From Desulfobulbaceae bacterium (GTDB taxonomy: Bacteria; Desulfobacterota; Desulfobulbia; Desulfobulbales; Desulfocapsaceae): a stretch of 64,000 nucleotides of DNA. Made by a program: the position numbers and the translations under genes. The notes beneath the pieces were generated by a model that was not told the origin of the DNA, searched no databases, and saw nothing but the letters and a program-made list of their open reading frames with translations. Shown in pieces: positions 42,906 to 51,954 of this stretch. Positions within the stretch are counted from its first letter, which is position 1. Each line of letters begins with the position of its first letter. The stretch lies in assembly GCA_024640625.1 (NCBI GenBank), contig JAHEER010000012.1:1-64000 (forward strand). Reading direction: 5' to 3'.

Positions 42906-44162
42906 TTACGAGGCAGCATCGGTGACGTAGGCCTCAAACTCATCTCTAAATTTATTCAGGTAACTGCGCACCGGCATCGTACAGGCCGCCGACAGCACGC
43001 AGACCGTTTTCATCTCGATATTGTCGCAGAGCTCGACCAGCAGGTCGATATCGGCCATCGACCCTTCGCCGGCGATGATCTTTTTGACTATTTTCAGCAT
43101 CCAGCCCAGCCCTTCCCGGCAGGGTGTGCACTGACCGCACGATTCATGATGATAGAAATGGATCAGGTTCTCGACCAGCTTGACGATGTCCACCGTCTCA
43201 TCGAGCACCACGATGCCGCCGGAGCCGAACATGGTCTTGTGCTCGGCCATTGACTCATAGTCAAGACTCACCGTTTTTGCCTCTTCGGGCGTCAATACCG
43301 GTGTTGAACTGCCGCCCGGAATCACGCCCTTGAGTTTTCTGCCCTTCCAGACGCCGCCGGCCACACGGTCGAGCACCTCCATCAGCGGCAGCCCCAGCGG
43401 CAGCTCATACATGCCCGGTTTTTCCACATGCCCGGAGATGCCGAACAGATGCGTTCCACTGCTCTTTTCGGTGCCATGGGCCTTATAGGCGTCAGCGCCT
43501 TCCTGGATGATGAAGGGCAGCGAGGCAATGGTCTGCACGTTGTTGATAATGGTGGGGCAATCATAGAGGCCCACCACTGCCGGAAAAGGCGGCTTTGACC
43601 GGGGCTGCCCTTTCTTGCCCTCGATCGACTCGAGCAGGGCAGTCTCCTCGCCGCAGACGTAGGCACCTGCGCCCCGATGCACGGTGACATCGAGACGAAA
43701 GTCGTGGCCCCCAACGCTCTCACCCAGGTAGCCAGCCTCGTAGGCCTCATCGATAGCCCGCTGCAGCGCCTTCACCTGGGAGGTGTATTCGCCTCTGATG
43801 TAGATGTAGGCGTCGTGGCAGTTAATCGCATAACAGCAGATAATGATGCCCTCGATGAGCAGGTGGGGATCCTTGACCAGTATATAGCGATCCTTGAAGG
43901 TGGCCGGCTCGGATTCGTCCGAGTTGACCGCCAGATAGGTGGGCTTGTCGAGATCCTTGGGTAGAAAACTCCATTTCACCCCGGCCGGAAACCCGGCGCC
44001 GCCGCGCCCTCTGAGACCGCTCTCTTTGACCTCGTTGATAACATCCTCGGGGCTCATCGAAAAGAGCTTGTCCAGTGTCTGATAGGCACCGTGGTCCTTG
44101 GCAACCGCGATGAGATGAGCGTCTTCGATGTCGAATTTGGCGCTGAGAATCTTCACTTCCAT
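42906..44162 (-). CDS. nuoF: NADH-quinone oxidoreductase subunit F
   Basis: NuoF binds NADH, FMN and the N3 [4Fe-4S] cluster, the entry point for electrons. The 418 residues show the NADH/FMN glycine-rich loop GLRGRGGAGFPAG (49-61), AYIYIRGEY, GAGAYVCGEETALLESIEG, and the cluster motif CGQCTPCREG with a further conserved cysteine downstream. GGAGGG precedes the ATG. It follows nuoE after 16 bp. Confidence 0.97.
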   Translation of the reverse strand: MEVKILSAKFDIEDAHLIAVAKDHGAYQTLDKLFSMSPEDVINEVKESGLRGRGGAGFPAGVKWSFLPKDLDKPTYLAVNSDESEPATFKDRYILVKDPHLLIEGIIICCYAINCHDAYIYIRGEYTSQVKALQRAIDEAYEAGYLGESVGGHDFRLDVTVHRGAGAYVCGEETALLESIEGKKGQPRSKPPFPAVVGLYDCPTIINNVQTIASLPFIIQEGADAYKAHGTEKSSGTHLFGISGHVEKPGMYELPLGLPLMEVLDRVAGGVWKGRKLKGVIPGGSSTPVLTPEEAKTVSLDYESMAEHKTMFGSGGIVVLDETVDIVKLVENLIHFYHHESCGQCTPCREGLGWMLKIVKKIIAGEGSMADIDLLVELCDNIEMKTVCVLSAACTMPVRSYLNKFRDEFEAYVTDAAS

Positions 44163-44178
44163 CTTCGTCCACCCTCCC

Positions 44179-44685
44179 CTATTCGAGCGTCGCCAGCAGC
44201 GCTTTGAATTTTTCCAGATCCATTTCTTCGTGGAATTCGCCGTTCACCTGGACCACCGGGGCGGTCCCGCAATGCCCCAGGCACTCGACCTCTTCCAGGC
44301 TAAATCGGCCATCCTCGCTGATCTGTCCCGGGCGTATGCCGATCTCCTCGGCCAGGTAGTCGACAATCGCCTGTTTATCGCGCAGCCAGCAGGACAGCGT
44401 CCGGCAGACGCAGATATGGTACTGGCCCGCCGGCTTGAGTTGATACATGGTATAAAAGGTCGCCAGCTCGAAAACCTTGGCCGGAAAAGTGCCAATCCGC
44501 TCGGCGATGTACTCGATCGCCTCGGTGCTGATCCAGCCCTGCTGTTCCTGAGCCATCCACAGGGCGGGCATGATCATCGATTCCCTGATCGGGTAGCGGA
44601 CGATCAGGCGCTCGAACTCCGCATCCCGCTCGGCATCGAACGCAAAAGGTTCACCAGTGCTTAGCAACTCTGAACGATCGCTCAT
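44179..44685 (-). CDS. nuoE: NADH-quinone oxidoreductase subunit E
   Basis: NuoE is the thioredoxin-fold [2Fe-2S] (N1a) subunit. The four ligands are Cys94 and Cys99 (CRTLSC) and Cys135 and Cys139 (CLGHC). The 168-residue length and the preceding helical region are typical. The start overlaps the nuoCD stop by 4 bp. Confidence 0.95.
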   Translation of the reverse strand: MSDRSELLSTGEPFAFDAERDAEFERLIVRYPIRESMIMPALWMAQEQQGWISTEAIEYIAERIGTFPAKVFELATFYTMYQLKPAGQYHICVCRTLSCWLRDKQAIVDYLAEEIGIRPGQISEDGRFSLEEVECLGHCGTAPVVQVNGEFHEEMDLEKFKALLATLE

Positions 44686-46403
44686 CTGTCCAGCTCTCCG
44701 CCTATGATATTGATGCTGCCGAGGTTGATAACCGCATCGGCGATCATCTCCCCCTCGATCATCTCGTGGAATCCGCCCATCGCGTAAAAACAGGGAGGGC
44801 GCACCTTCAATTTATAGGGACCGCCCGAACCGTCGGCAACGAAATGAAACCCCAGTTCGCCGTTGGCGGCTTCATAGCTGTCGTACCACTCCCCGGCGGG
44901 CACCTTCACCCCTTCGAAAATCAGCTTGAAATGATTGGCCAGCCCCTCGATCTTGTTGTAGACCTGATCTTTGGGCGGCAGCGCGACCCGGTGGTCATCG
45001 ACGAACACGGGGCCTTCGGGAATCATCTTCATGGCCTGCCGGATGATCTTGATTGATTCGAAAATCTCTTCGAAGCGGACCATGATGCGGTCGTAAACAT
45101 CGCCGTGGCTGCCGACCGGAACGCAAAAATCGAAGGATTCGTAATTGTAGTAGGGGTTGTCTTTTCTGATATCGAACGAGACCCCGGTGGAGCGCAGATT
45201 AGGGCCGGTATAGCCATAGGAGAGGGCCGTTTCCGGGCTGAGCACGCAGGTGCCCTGGGTCCGGTCGTGAACGATGCGGTTCTGGAGCACCAGTTTGAGC
45301 GAATCGTTTACGCCCTTCTCGATGGCCTTGAGCTGCTGCTCCATATCGTCTTCCCAGCCCTCGTAAAAATCACGGTACATGCCGCCGATACGGGTGAAGG
45401 AGCTGGTCAGCCGTGCCCCGGTCAGCCGGGAGATGAAATCGTAGGAGGCCTCCTTTTCATTGTAGAGATACCAGTAGTTGGTCAGCCCGCCCATATCGAC
45501 CAGGTTGGCAGCCAGGCAGACCAGGTGATCCTGGACCCGGAAGAACTCGGACAGAACCACCCGCATGAACATGGCCCGCTCGGTGATCTCGAGCCCCAGC
45601 CAGGACTCGATCGCCTTCGCATAGCCGATGTTGTTCATCAGGGCCGAACAATAGTTGAGCCGATCGGTCAGCGGAATGATCTGGTTGTAGGTGCGGTTTT
45701 CCGCTGTTTTCTCAAAGCCGCGGTGCAGGTAGCCGATCTCGTTGACGTTGGCCATGATGGTCTCGCCGTCGAGGGCGGTGAAAATCCTGATGGCGCCGTG
45801 GGTGGCCGGGTGGGACGGTCCGAGATTGAGAAACATCATCTCGGTGTTGATGTCCTGCATGGTGCTCTCGTCTATCCCCTTGGAGGCCAACCGGGCCCTG
45901 ATCTCTTTCTCGAGACTGTCGGCCTCGTAGCAGATCTGGCCCTTGAAAATGTCGTAGTCCTTGCGCAGCGGGTGGCCTTCGAACTGCCAGTGGTTGAGTA
46001 TCCGCCTGAGATCGGGATGGTTTCTAAAAATGATTCCATACTGGTCGTAGACCTCGCGCTCGGCCCAGTCGGCAGAGCCCCACAGATGGGCAACAGATTC
46101 CACACCATGCTCGGGGTCAGCCACCGGCGTGCGCACCTGGAGCAGCCAGTTGCGCTCCCAGTTGCGCAGGGTATAGACCACACAGAACCTGGCGGCGGGC
46201 TTCTGCGGATAGGTGAGATAGTCAATGGCGGTGATATCGAGCAGCAGGGAAAAACCAAGATCCGGGTAGGTCTTGAGCCGTTCCATTACCTGGGGCACCG
46301 CTTGCGGATCAATATCGATTACCGTGCAGTCGAGTACCGTTCGCGGCTCGATCTCAGGGAAAAGCACCTGCAGTTTGTCTGTCAGCGAATCAGTCATAAT
46401 CAA
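44682..46403 (-). CDS. nuoCD: NADH-quinone oxidoreductase fused subunit CD
   Basis: This single gene fuses NuoC (30 kDa, about 1-165, ending in the [13 protein letters not shown] and HPDLRRIL motifs) to NuoD (49 kDa, about 185-573). NuoD lines the quinone site; it contains [23 protein letters not shown] and the C-terminal [23 protein letters not shown] split over the last 25 residues. The fusion is known from E. coli and others. TTG 46403 has AAGGA 8 bases upstream and overlaps the nuoB stop by four bases; ATG 46397 is an alternative that loses two residues. Confidence 0.95.
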   Translation of the reverse strand: MIMTDSLTDKLQVLFPEIEPRTVLDCTVIDIDPQAVPQVMERLKTYPDLGFSLLLDITAIDYLTYPQKPAARFCVVYTLRNWERNWLLQVRTPVADPEHGVESVAHLWGSADWAEREVYDQYGIIFRNHPDLRRILNHWQFEGHPLRKDYDIFKGQICYEADSLEKEIRARLASKGIDESTMQDINTEMMFLNLGPSHPATHGAIRIFTALDGETIMANVNEIGYLHRGFEKTAENRTYNQIIPLTDRLNYCSALMNNIGYAKAIESWLGLEITERAMFMRVVLSEFFRVQDHLVCLAANLVDMGGLTNYWYLYNEKEASYDFISRLTGARLTSSFTRIGGMYRDFYEGWEDDMEQQLKAIEKGVNDSLKLVLQNRIVHDRTQGTCVLSPETALSYGYTGPNLRSTGVSFDIRKDNPYYNYESFDFCVPVGSHGDVYDRIMVRFEEIFESIKIIRQAMKMIPEGPVFVDDHRVALPPKDQVYNKIEGLANHFKLIFEGVKVPAGEWYDSYEAANGELGFHFVADGSGGPYKLKVRPPCFYAMGGFHEMIEGEMIADAVINLGSINIIGGELDR

Positions 46404-46912
46404 TCGAGGATTCCTTTGAAATCTTTATGGCGGTCAACCAACACGCTTTCGGTCTGTATCTTTTCCTGAATCTTCATCAGGGCGTCGAGCACCGCTTCGG
46501 GACGCGGCGGGCAGCCAGAGATGAAGACATCCACAGGTATCACGGTGTCGATGCCCTGCACCGTGCAGTAGTTGTCGTAAATCCCGCCTGAACTCGCACA
46601 GGCGCCCATGGCGACAACCCAGCGGGGATCCGGCATCTGGTCATAGATGCGCTTGAGAATGGGGGCCTGCTTGTAGCTGATGGTACCGCACACCAGCATC
46701 AAATCCGCCTGCCGCGGCGAAAAACGAACCACTTCGGCGCCAAAGCGGGAAATATCGTGCTGGGAGGCGGCTGCGCTCATGAACTCGATAGCACAGCAGG
46801 CCGTACCGAAGACCATGGGCCAGAGCGAGTACTGCCGGCCCCAATTGATAATCTCATCCAGTTTAGTCGTTAATACCGAGTCTCCGAGACCGGCTTCTAT
46901 TCCTAACGCCAA
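46400..46912 (-). CDS. nuoB: NADH-quinone oxidoreductase subunit B
   Basis: NuoB carries cluster N2, the direct electron donor to quinone. The ligands Cys39, Cys40, Cys105 and Cys134 are present, including the unusual tandem-cysteine pair (ACCAIEFM), and their spacing equals that of E. coli NuoB. The 170-residue protein starts with TTG at 46912, supported by AGGGG 7 bases upstream; it overlaps nuoA by 10 bp. Confidence 0.95.
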   Translation of the reverse strand: MALGIEAGLGDSVLTTKLDEIINWGRQYSLWPMVFGTACCAIEFMSAAASQHDISRFGAEVVRFSPRQADLMLVCGTISYKQAPILKRIYDQMPDPRWVVAMGACASSGGIYDNYCTVQGIDTVIPVDVFISGCPPRPEAVLDALMKIQEKIQTESVLVDRHKDFKGILD

Positions 46913-47262
46913 TTGAGCACCCCTTTTCTTAAGATGTAAATCAATCCGGTGAGAAGCAGGAGAATGAACACGGTCATCTCAACGAAACCAATTACGCCTA
47001 ATTCCCGGAGACTTACCGCCCACGGATACATGAACACAGCCTCTATATCGAAGATCAGAAAAAGAATTGCCAACAGGTAGAATTTGACGCTGAATTTCTG
47101 GTCCGCCATCCCGACCACCTGCTTGATACCGCTCTCGTAGGGGTCATTTTTGGCTTCACCGCCAGAGCGGGGCCCGAGAACCGCGGTCAGTACCATGATG
47201 GTGGGAATCAGGAGGGCAAGGCCAATGAAGATCGCGCCGGATAGAACCAATTCTGCAGACAT
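46903..47262 (-). CDS. nuoA: NADH-quinone oxidoreductase subunit A
   Basis: NuoA is a three-helix membrane subunit at the quinone chamber. The 119-residue protein contains the characteristic loop [11 protein letters not shown] and the [23 protein letters not shown] region split over the second helix. ATG 47262 is chosen (GAGG 7 bases upstream); a TTG lies directly before it. It is the first gene of the nuo operon, with two TTGACA promoter candidates upstream. Confidence 0.95.
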   Translation of the reverse strand: MSAELVLSGAIFIGLALLIPTIMVLTAVLGPRSGGEAKNDPYESGIKQVVGMADQKFSVKFYLLAILFLIFDIEAVFMYPWAVSLRELGVIGFVEMTVFILLLLTGLIYILRKGVLNWR

Positions 47263-47291
47263 CAAGACACCTCACACTGGGCTGTTACTGC

Positions 47292-47321
47292 ATTAATGTG
47301 TTGCACAGAGCAACCTGTCAA
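47292..47321 (-). promoter_or_regulatory. Candidate proximal promoter of the nuo operon
   Basis: On the minus strand a perfect TTGACA (47316-47321) is followed by CATTAA after 17 bases, or ATTAAT after 18. Within the spacer lies the short inverted repeat GTTGC-N5-GCAAC. The -10 is 30 bp upstream of the nuoA start. Confidence 0.5.
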
Positions 47322-47336
47322 AACCAAACTCCGCTT

Positions 47337-47366
47337 CAATTACCAAGCGGGACCGCCCCCTGTCAA
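47337..47366 (-). promoter_or_regulatory. Candidate distal promoter of the nuo operon
   Basis: A second perfect TTGACA (47361-47366, minus strand) is followed after 17-18 bases by GTAATT/TAATTG. The -10 match is poor, so this is less likely than the proximal candidate 45 bp closer to nuoA. Confidence 0.35.
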
Positions 47367-47503
47367 GCAAAGGTGATTTTCGTGTTTATTCACATAATTG
47401 CCGCACCTTGTGCCGACTGGACAACCCTCCGCAAGCATCTGTGCTTGTTGTGCACAAAACGCTACGGCTGCGGAAGAATACCACAGAAGCATGTCTTTTG
47501 GAT

Positions 47504-47525
47504 AAAAAAAAGATGGGATCCCACC
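47504..47525 (-). terminator. Weak T-tract terminator downstream of ltaE
   Basis: On the minus strand GGTGG-GATC-CCATC forms a 5-bp stem (one wobble pair) directly followed by eight Ts. It lies between ltaE and the nuo promoters, where a terminator would be expected. Confidence 0.45.
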
Positions 47526-47591
47526 ATTCGACAAGACACAAGCACAACACGCACAGCGCAAAACACCCGGTCATGCTCCCGCGCCCTCCTA

Positions 47592-47628
47592 ATCAGTAAT
47601 ATGCAACAAAAGATCAATAATTACTGAT
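47592..47628 (-). repeat. AT-rich inverted repeat after ltaE
   Basis: ATCAGTAAT (47592-47600) and ATTACTGAT (47620-47628) are a perfect 9-bp inverted pair with a 19-base loop, 35 bp past the ltaE stop. It may stabilise the ltaE mRNA end. Confidence 0.4.
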
Positions 47629-47662
47629 AAATTAACGCTCTCCTTTCGGCCCCATCAGGCGG

Positions 47663-48679
47663 TCAGGCGCGATAGGACTTGACCAGTTCGATGACAGCTT
47701 CGATATCCTTCCTGCTGATATCGAGGTGGGTCACCAGTCTGATTCTGCTGCCGCCGAGGATCAGCACCTGGTGTTCGGCCAGATAGGCCTGCAGTCTCGA
47801 CACCCTGTCGGCGGGCGGCGAGACAAAGACCATATTGGTCTGAGCCTCGTCGTACTCCACCCGATACCCATCAATTTCAGCCAGACCTCCGGCCAACAGA
47901 CGGGCGTGCTCATGGTCGGTCTGCAGCCGTGCGGTGTTGTGCTCGAGAGCAAAGAGCCCGGCAGCAGCGATGATGCCGGCCTGACGCATACCGCCGCCCA
48001 CCATCTTGCGCCATCGCCTGGCCCTGGCGATGGTCGGTTGGTCACCGCACAACACTGACCCGACTGGTGCCCCGAGCCCCTTTGACAGGCAGACGGACAC
48101 GGTATCGAAATGCTTAGCGATGTCGGCAACGCCGACACCGCATTTCACCGCAGCGTTGAAAATCCTGGCCCCGTCGAGATGCAGGCTCAGTCCGTGTGCA
48201 GCGCCAGACTCGGCAACCTGGTCAAGATAATCGAGCGGCAACGCCAGACCGTTGTGGGTGTTCTCCACACAGAGCAGTCTGGATCTGGCAAAATGATAAT
48301 CGTCAGGTTTGATCACCTGGGCCACCCGCTCCAGATCAAAGGTGCCGTCGGGATTTAGATCCAGCGGCTGGGGCTGAATGGAGCCAAGAACGGCGGCCCC
48401 GCCGGCCTCGTATCGATAGGTGTGAGCCGTCTGACCGACGATATACTCATCGCCGCGCTGGCAATGCGCCAACAGAGCAATAAGGTTGGTCTGGGTGCCG
48501 CTCGGGGCAAAAATCGCCGCTTCTTTGCCAAGCAAAGCTGCGGCCGTTTCCTCAAGCCTGTTAACCGTGGGGTCATCTCCAAAAACATCATCTCCCACCA
48601 CAGCGCCGGCCATGGCCTCACGCATCTCCGGACTGGGCCTGGTCACCGTATCGCTTCTCAGATCTATCGGTCGCATCAT
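47663..48679 (-). CDS. ltaE: Low-specificity L-threonine aldolase
   Basis: This PLP enzyme splits L-threonine and allo-threonine into glycine and acetaldehyde. The 338 residues show [16 protein letters not shown] (5-20), the [15 protein letters not shown] motif, [11 protein letters not shown] (167-177) and the PLP lysine Lys200 in [18 protein letters not shown] precedes two adjacent ATGs (48679 and 48676), either of which would serve. The start overlaps the stop of the upstream CDF gene by four bases, so the two are coupled. Confidence 0.93.
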   Translation of the reverse strand: MMRPIDLRSDTVTRPSPEMREAMAGAVVGDDVFGDDPTVNRLEETAAALLGKEAAIFAPSGTQTNLIALLAHCQRGDEYIVGQTAHTYRYEAGGAAVLGSIQPQPLDLNPDGTFDLERVAQVIKPDDYHFARSRLLCVENTHNGLALPLDYLDQVAESGAAHGLSLHLDGARIFNAAVKCGVGVADIAKHFDTVSVCLSKGLGAPVGSVLCGDQPTIARARRWRKMVGGGMRQAGIIAAAGLFALEHNTARLQTDHEHARLLAGGLAEIDGYRVEYDEAQTNMVFVSPPADRVSRLQAYLAEHQVLILGGSRIRLVTHLDISRKDIEAVIELVKSYRA

Positions 48680-49551
48680 GTGTGTCCTTCAGGTTCCATA
48701 TGGATGGTTGCTTCGATTCCCAACTTATCGCGCAGCGTCCGCTCGATCCGGTGGGCGTGTTCGTGGGCCTCATCGAGGGTCAGGCCGGCGTCCATGGTGA
48801 GGTGAAAGGTAAGTTCAATATGGTCGCCATAGCGGTGCAGGTGAAAATGGTGGGGCCGAACATCGAGGTTCATATCGTCGATGATGAGGTCAATTTTTTT
48901 AATGAGGTCGCGGTCTGGTGTTTCCCCAATCAGACGGCTCACCGAATCTCTCAAAATTTCATAAGAGGCGTAAAAGATCATCAGCGACACCAGTACACCC
49001 AAGACCCCGTCGATCCACTCGGCGAAGGAGCCGCAGAGTATTCCGAACAGAATTAGGACCGAAGAAAGTGCATCCGTGCGGTGATGCCAGCCGTCCGCCT
49101 TGAGGATCGAGTTTTCACTCCTGCGGTCGGCCCAGAAAGCGAACTGGGCCATCAGTTCTTTGACCAGGATCGAAAAGATGGTAACGATGATCGCCGCTTT
49201 ACCATAATCGACCCCAACTCCGCTCTTGATCTGCTCCACCGACTTGAGCAGGAACTCGAAACCGATCAGGACCAGCATTACCCCGATGATCACCGAACAG
49301 ATCAGGTCGCTTCGGCCGTGGCCGAAGGGATGCTTTTCGTCGGCGGGCTTCCTGCTCAGCCACCCGCTGAAAATAACAATTGCAGAACTAATAGAATCAG
49401 TAAGCGTGTGATAGGCATCGGCCGTCAAGGCCACGGAACCGGTAATCAGCCCCACCCAGAGCTTGAGGAAAAAGAGGACGATATTGGAGCTTATTGATAC
49501 CCATCCCTCGATCAGGGTCCAATTTCTATCTGGGGGGCTGGTGGGCGCCAC
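48676..49551 (-). CDS. Cation diffusion facilitator family transporter
   Basis: This is a six-helix cytoplasmic-membrane exporter of divalent cations (Zn, Fe, Mn, Co or Ni) driven by the proton gradient. The 291 residues contain the first metal-site motif with Asp45, His48 and Asp52 (ADAYHTLTD), a His-rich loop with His74 and His78 (KHPFGHGR), and the second motif with His156 and Asp160 (HHRTDA). The cytoplasmic C-terminal domain includes [11 protein letters not shown]. The metal cannot be predicted with confidence. It is coupled to ltaE downstream. Confidence 0.92.
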   Translation of the reverse strand: MAPTSPPDRNWTLIEGWVSISSNIVLFFLKLWVGLITGSVALTADAYHTLTDSISSAIVIFSGWLSRKPADEKHPFGHGRSDLICSVIIGVMLVLIGFEFLLKSVEQIKSGVGVDYGKAAIIVTIFSILVKELMAQFAFWADRRSENSILKADGWHHRTDALSSVLILFGILCGSFAEWIDGVLGVLVSLMIFYASYEILRDSVSRLIGETPDRDLIKKIDLIIDDMNLDVRPHHFHLHRYGDHIELTFHLTMDAGLTLDEAHEHAHRIERTLRDKLGIEATIHMEPEGHT

Positions 49552-49591
49552 GTGTTATCCGGGGTGAGGAAGTGAGAGTGTGCGGAGATGC

Positions 49592-49804
49592 TCAGTACTG
49601 ACCCCAGATTTTGTATCCCTTTTCCTCAAAGGACTTAATGCACTGGTCGTAGCGTTGATAAGACGCCTGGGTGCGGAGCATATCGACGGTACACTCCTGC
49701 CGCTCTCCTTCGGAATTCATCAGGATCGTGCGTGAATGTTTGGCTAACGCAGCCGCACAACCGCTCAATAGAACCGCCGTAAAAACTAGTACCAGTAGGC
49801 GCAT
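49592..49804 (-). CDS. Small lipoprotein of unknown function
   Basis: The 70-residue product has a lipoprotein signal with lipobox LLSGC (Cys16), then a short soluble part with two cysteines (RQECTVD, YDQCIKS) that could form a disulfide, and an aromatic end (KIWGQY). GAGAGAGG lies 3-4 bases before ATG 49804; a GTG directly before it is also in frame. It stands alone on the minus strand, between the CDF gene and a broken cytochrome gene. Confidence 0.75.
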   Translation of the reverse strand: MRLLVLVFTAVLLSGCAAALAKHSRTILMNSEGERQECTVDMLRTQASYQRYDQCIKSFEEKGYKIWGQY

Positions 49805-49935
49805 CACCCTCTCTCCTTATTCTTTCGGAATTTTATCGCAACACTACCGTGCTGTTATAAAAGGGTGACCCGCCATGTCAAGGTTTTTATCGGCATCCGT
49901 CCGGGCTGGACGGTGTCTCAAATCTGTTGAATTTC

Positions 49936-50133
49936 TCAGGGCGATCGATCCGGCGTACCATAGGTGAAGTCAAGGATGGCCTCGGAGCCTTCCCCTAAGC
50001 CCTTTTTTTCCGCATAGATCAGGTATAGTCCGCCGCCCACGGCGAAATGGGAAACGAACACGTGCAGAACCGCAATTATTGCGATCAGCAGTCCACCGCC
50101 TATCTCCGGCAAATACCATACTGGATAATTCAT
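49936..50133 (-). pseudogene. Broken 5' end of a membrane cytochrome gene
   Basis: The 65-codon ORF begins with a good AGGAG ribosome site and encodes MNYPVWYLPE followed by a membrane helix (AIIAVLHVFVSHFAVGGGLYL). This matches, from memory, the N-terminus of about 500-residue membrane cytochromes (quinol oxidase-like, with c-type heme domains) seen in deltaproteobacteria. The similarity stops after EGSEAILDF; the next codons are unrelated and a stop follows. The rest of the gene is not present downstream, where the small lipoprotein lies. It looks like a deletion remnant; translation as a short membrane peptide is possible but not supported. Confidence 0.6.
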
Positions 50134-50236
50134 CGCTGCTCCTCATTGTGATGCGTGGTAATGAGGATACCTTACTAAAATTCGGAGCCTCGATCAATTA
50201 CGACAGCGTGGCGTAAGTTGTTGAAACCATTGGTGA

Positions 50237-50944
50237 TTATTCGCGTTCGACCGGGTTTTTCAGTATCCCTATTTTGTCAATTTCAACCTCAACCACATCG
50301 CCAGGGGCCAGCGGACCCACCCCTTTGGGTGTTCCGGTAACGATCAGATCACCCTGCACCAGGGTGAACTGCTTTGAGATAAAGGCAATGGTCTCGCGGA
50401 TGGGAAAAATCATCAGGCTGGTATTGGCATCCTGCACCACCTCGCCGTTCAGCCTCGTCTGAATGGCCAGATTCTGAGGATCGCCGATCTCTTCGTGGAT
50501 AACGACCTTGGGACCTATGGGCCCAAAGGTATCGAGAGACTTGCCGCGAAACCAGCCCGCCTGATCGTGCTTCTGAAAATTTCGCTGACTCACGTCGTTG
50601 AAACAGGTATAGCCAAGGATATGGTCATAGGCTTCGGCCTCGGGGATATTCTTACCGCCCTTGCCGATAATCACGCAGAGCTCACCCTCGTAGTCGGTCC
50701 GGCAGGTCCTGAAGCCGTAATCATCGAGAAAGGCGGGGATGACAATGGGCTCGCCCGGGCCGACCAGGGTATTCTGCGTTTTGGGAAAGAGAATCGGCTC
50801 AGCCGGTATCTCGTCCTTGAAGCGTTCACTGTCGGCCTCGGCACTTTCCTTGATGTGCTCATAGTAATTGAGGCCCAGGCAGATTATTTTCTGCGGCTGC
50901 AGCCGATAGGGTTCGCCATTGCTCATCGGCAGTTCGATCGTCAT
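50237..50944 (-). CDS. Fumarylacetoacetate hydrolase family protein
   Basis: Members of this family hydrolyse or isomerise 2-oxo acids such as acylpyruvates or 2-hydroxyhepta-dienedioate. The 235 residues carry the metal ligands Glu86, Glu88 and Asp117 (DYEGELCVIIGK, FNDVSQR), GKSLDTFGPIGP and VTGTPKGVGP. ATG 50944 is chosen because AGGAG lies 6 bases upstream; a longer GTG start would overlap that site. It stands alone on the minus strand, divergent from the SIMPL gene, so the substrate cannot be inferred from neighbours. Oxaloacetate tautomerase or acylpyruvase activity is possible. Confidence 0.88.
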   Translation of the reverse strand: MTIELPMSNGEPYRLQPQKIICLGLNYYEHIKESAEADSERFKDEIPAEPILFPKTQNTLVGPGEPIVIPAFLDDYGFRTCRTDYEGELCVIIGKGGKNIPEAEAYDHILGYTCFNDVSQRNFQKHDQAGWFRGKSLDTFGPIGPKVVIHEEIGDPQNLAIQTRLNGEVVQDANTSLMIFPIRETIAFISKQFTLVQGDLIVTGTPKGVGPLAPGDVVEVEIDKIGILKNPVERE

Positions 50945-51112
50945 GTCATGCTCCTTCACTGTTTTGGGTTAGTGGCGCTCTCCGGTGCTCCAAAAAGGTC
51001 GCTGGTCATTCCACGTATCTCTTCATGTTTTGCTGGAAATAGACACTATTGTAATTATGTTGGAATGTAAATCTAAGTCTTGATCAATAATCCACCTCAT
51101 GAAGAGATTCCA

Positions 51113-51799
51113 ATGAAAAAAATTGCCGTTTTTACCGCAGCCCTGGTTTTCACCGTCACCTCATTGGCTCTTGCCGATGAACAGATGCAGTTCAACATCA
51201 TCAATCTCAGAGCAGAACAGGCCAAGGAAGTGGCCAACGACGTCATGGTGGTGATCATGCAGGCTGCGGCCCAGAAGAACAGCGGCAGTGATGCAGCCCA
51301 AAGCGTCAATGAGATCATGGCCTGGGCCGACACGATTATCTCTGCCGACCAGAACATAAAACATCGGACTTTAAACTATCAGACCCGCCCGGTCTACCAG
51401 AACAAGACCATCACCGGCTGGTCGGCAAGCCAGCAACTGCAGCTGCAGAGTGATGACATCGAAGCCTTAACGAAGATGGCGGGAACCCTTCAGCAGCAGC
51501 TGCAGATCGTCTCCATGCGTTTTCAGGTCAGCCCTGAAAGACGTGAGGAGGAGCTCGGCACCCTGATCACCGAAGCCTTGGAAGCATTCCGTAGCAAAGC
51601 CGAACTGGTCACCCGGACTCTGAAGGCCCAGGATTATCGGCTGGTCAATCTATCCATCGATGAAAACGGCTCTCCCATGCCCTACCGCGCCGTCGTCCAG
51701 GCCGAGGCCATGGCAGCCCGGGCGGCTGCGCCCAGCGTTGAAGCAGGAGAGTCCAAAGTTCAGGTGAGCGTAACCGGCTCCATTCAGCTGATCTTCTAG
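51113..51799 (+). CDS. SIMPL-domain (DUF541) periplasmic protein
   Basis: The 228-residue protein has a Sec signal peptide (about 1-21, cleavage after SLALA) and then a SIMPL/DUF541 domain: VANDVMVVIMQAAA, RTLNYQTRPVYQNKTITGW and FQVSPERREEELGTLITEAL are typical segments. The family is found in the cell envelope and has no settled function. ATG 51113 is used; an earlier TTG at 51080 would place the signal peptide internally. It is flanked by the FAH-family gene (divergent) and selO (155 bp downstream, same strand). Confidence 0.87.
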   Translation: MKKIAVFTAALVFTVTSLALADEQMQFNIINLRAEQAKEVANDVMVVIMQAAAQKNSGSDAAQSVNEIMAWADTIISADQNIKHRTLNYQTRPVYQNKTITGWSASQQLQLQSDDIEALTKMAGTLQQQLQIVSMRFQVSPERREEELGTLITEALEAFRSKAELVTRTLKAQDYRLVNLSIDENGSPMPYRAVVQAEAMAARAAAPSVEAGESKVQVSVTGSIQLIF

Positions 51800-51954
51800 C
51801 CGTTATTCTCAATCCCAGAATCGACGCCTCCTGTCTGTTGGAATCGAAGTGACGCCGGTTCTGACCCTGCCCTTCCTTGCAACCACATTGTGGCATGATT
51901 ACTTAATTGTAAAAGTATAGCGCAGATTCACCCTTATCGAGGTTTTCCCTTTAG

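Larger units (their letters stand above)
47263..47662 (-). other. Intergenic region between ltaE and nuoA
   Basis: No gene is supported in these 400 bp; the ORFs on both strands lack ribosome sites and family similarity. It contains, reading toward nuoA on the minus strand: an AT-rich hairpin (47592-47628), a weak hairpin with eight Ts (47504-47525), and two TTGACA promoter candidates (47337-47366 and 47292-47321). Confidence 0.6.
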
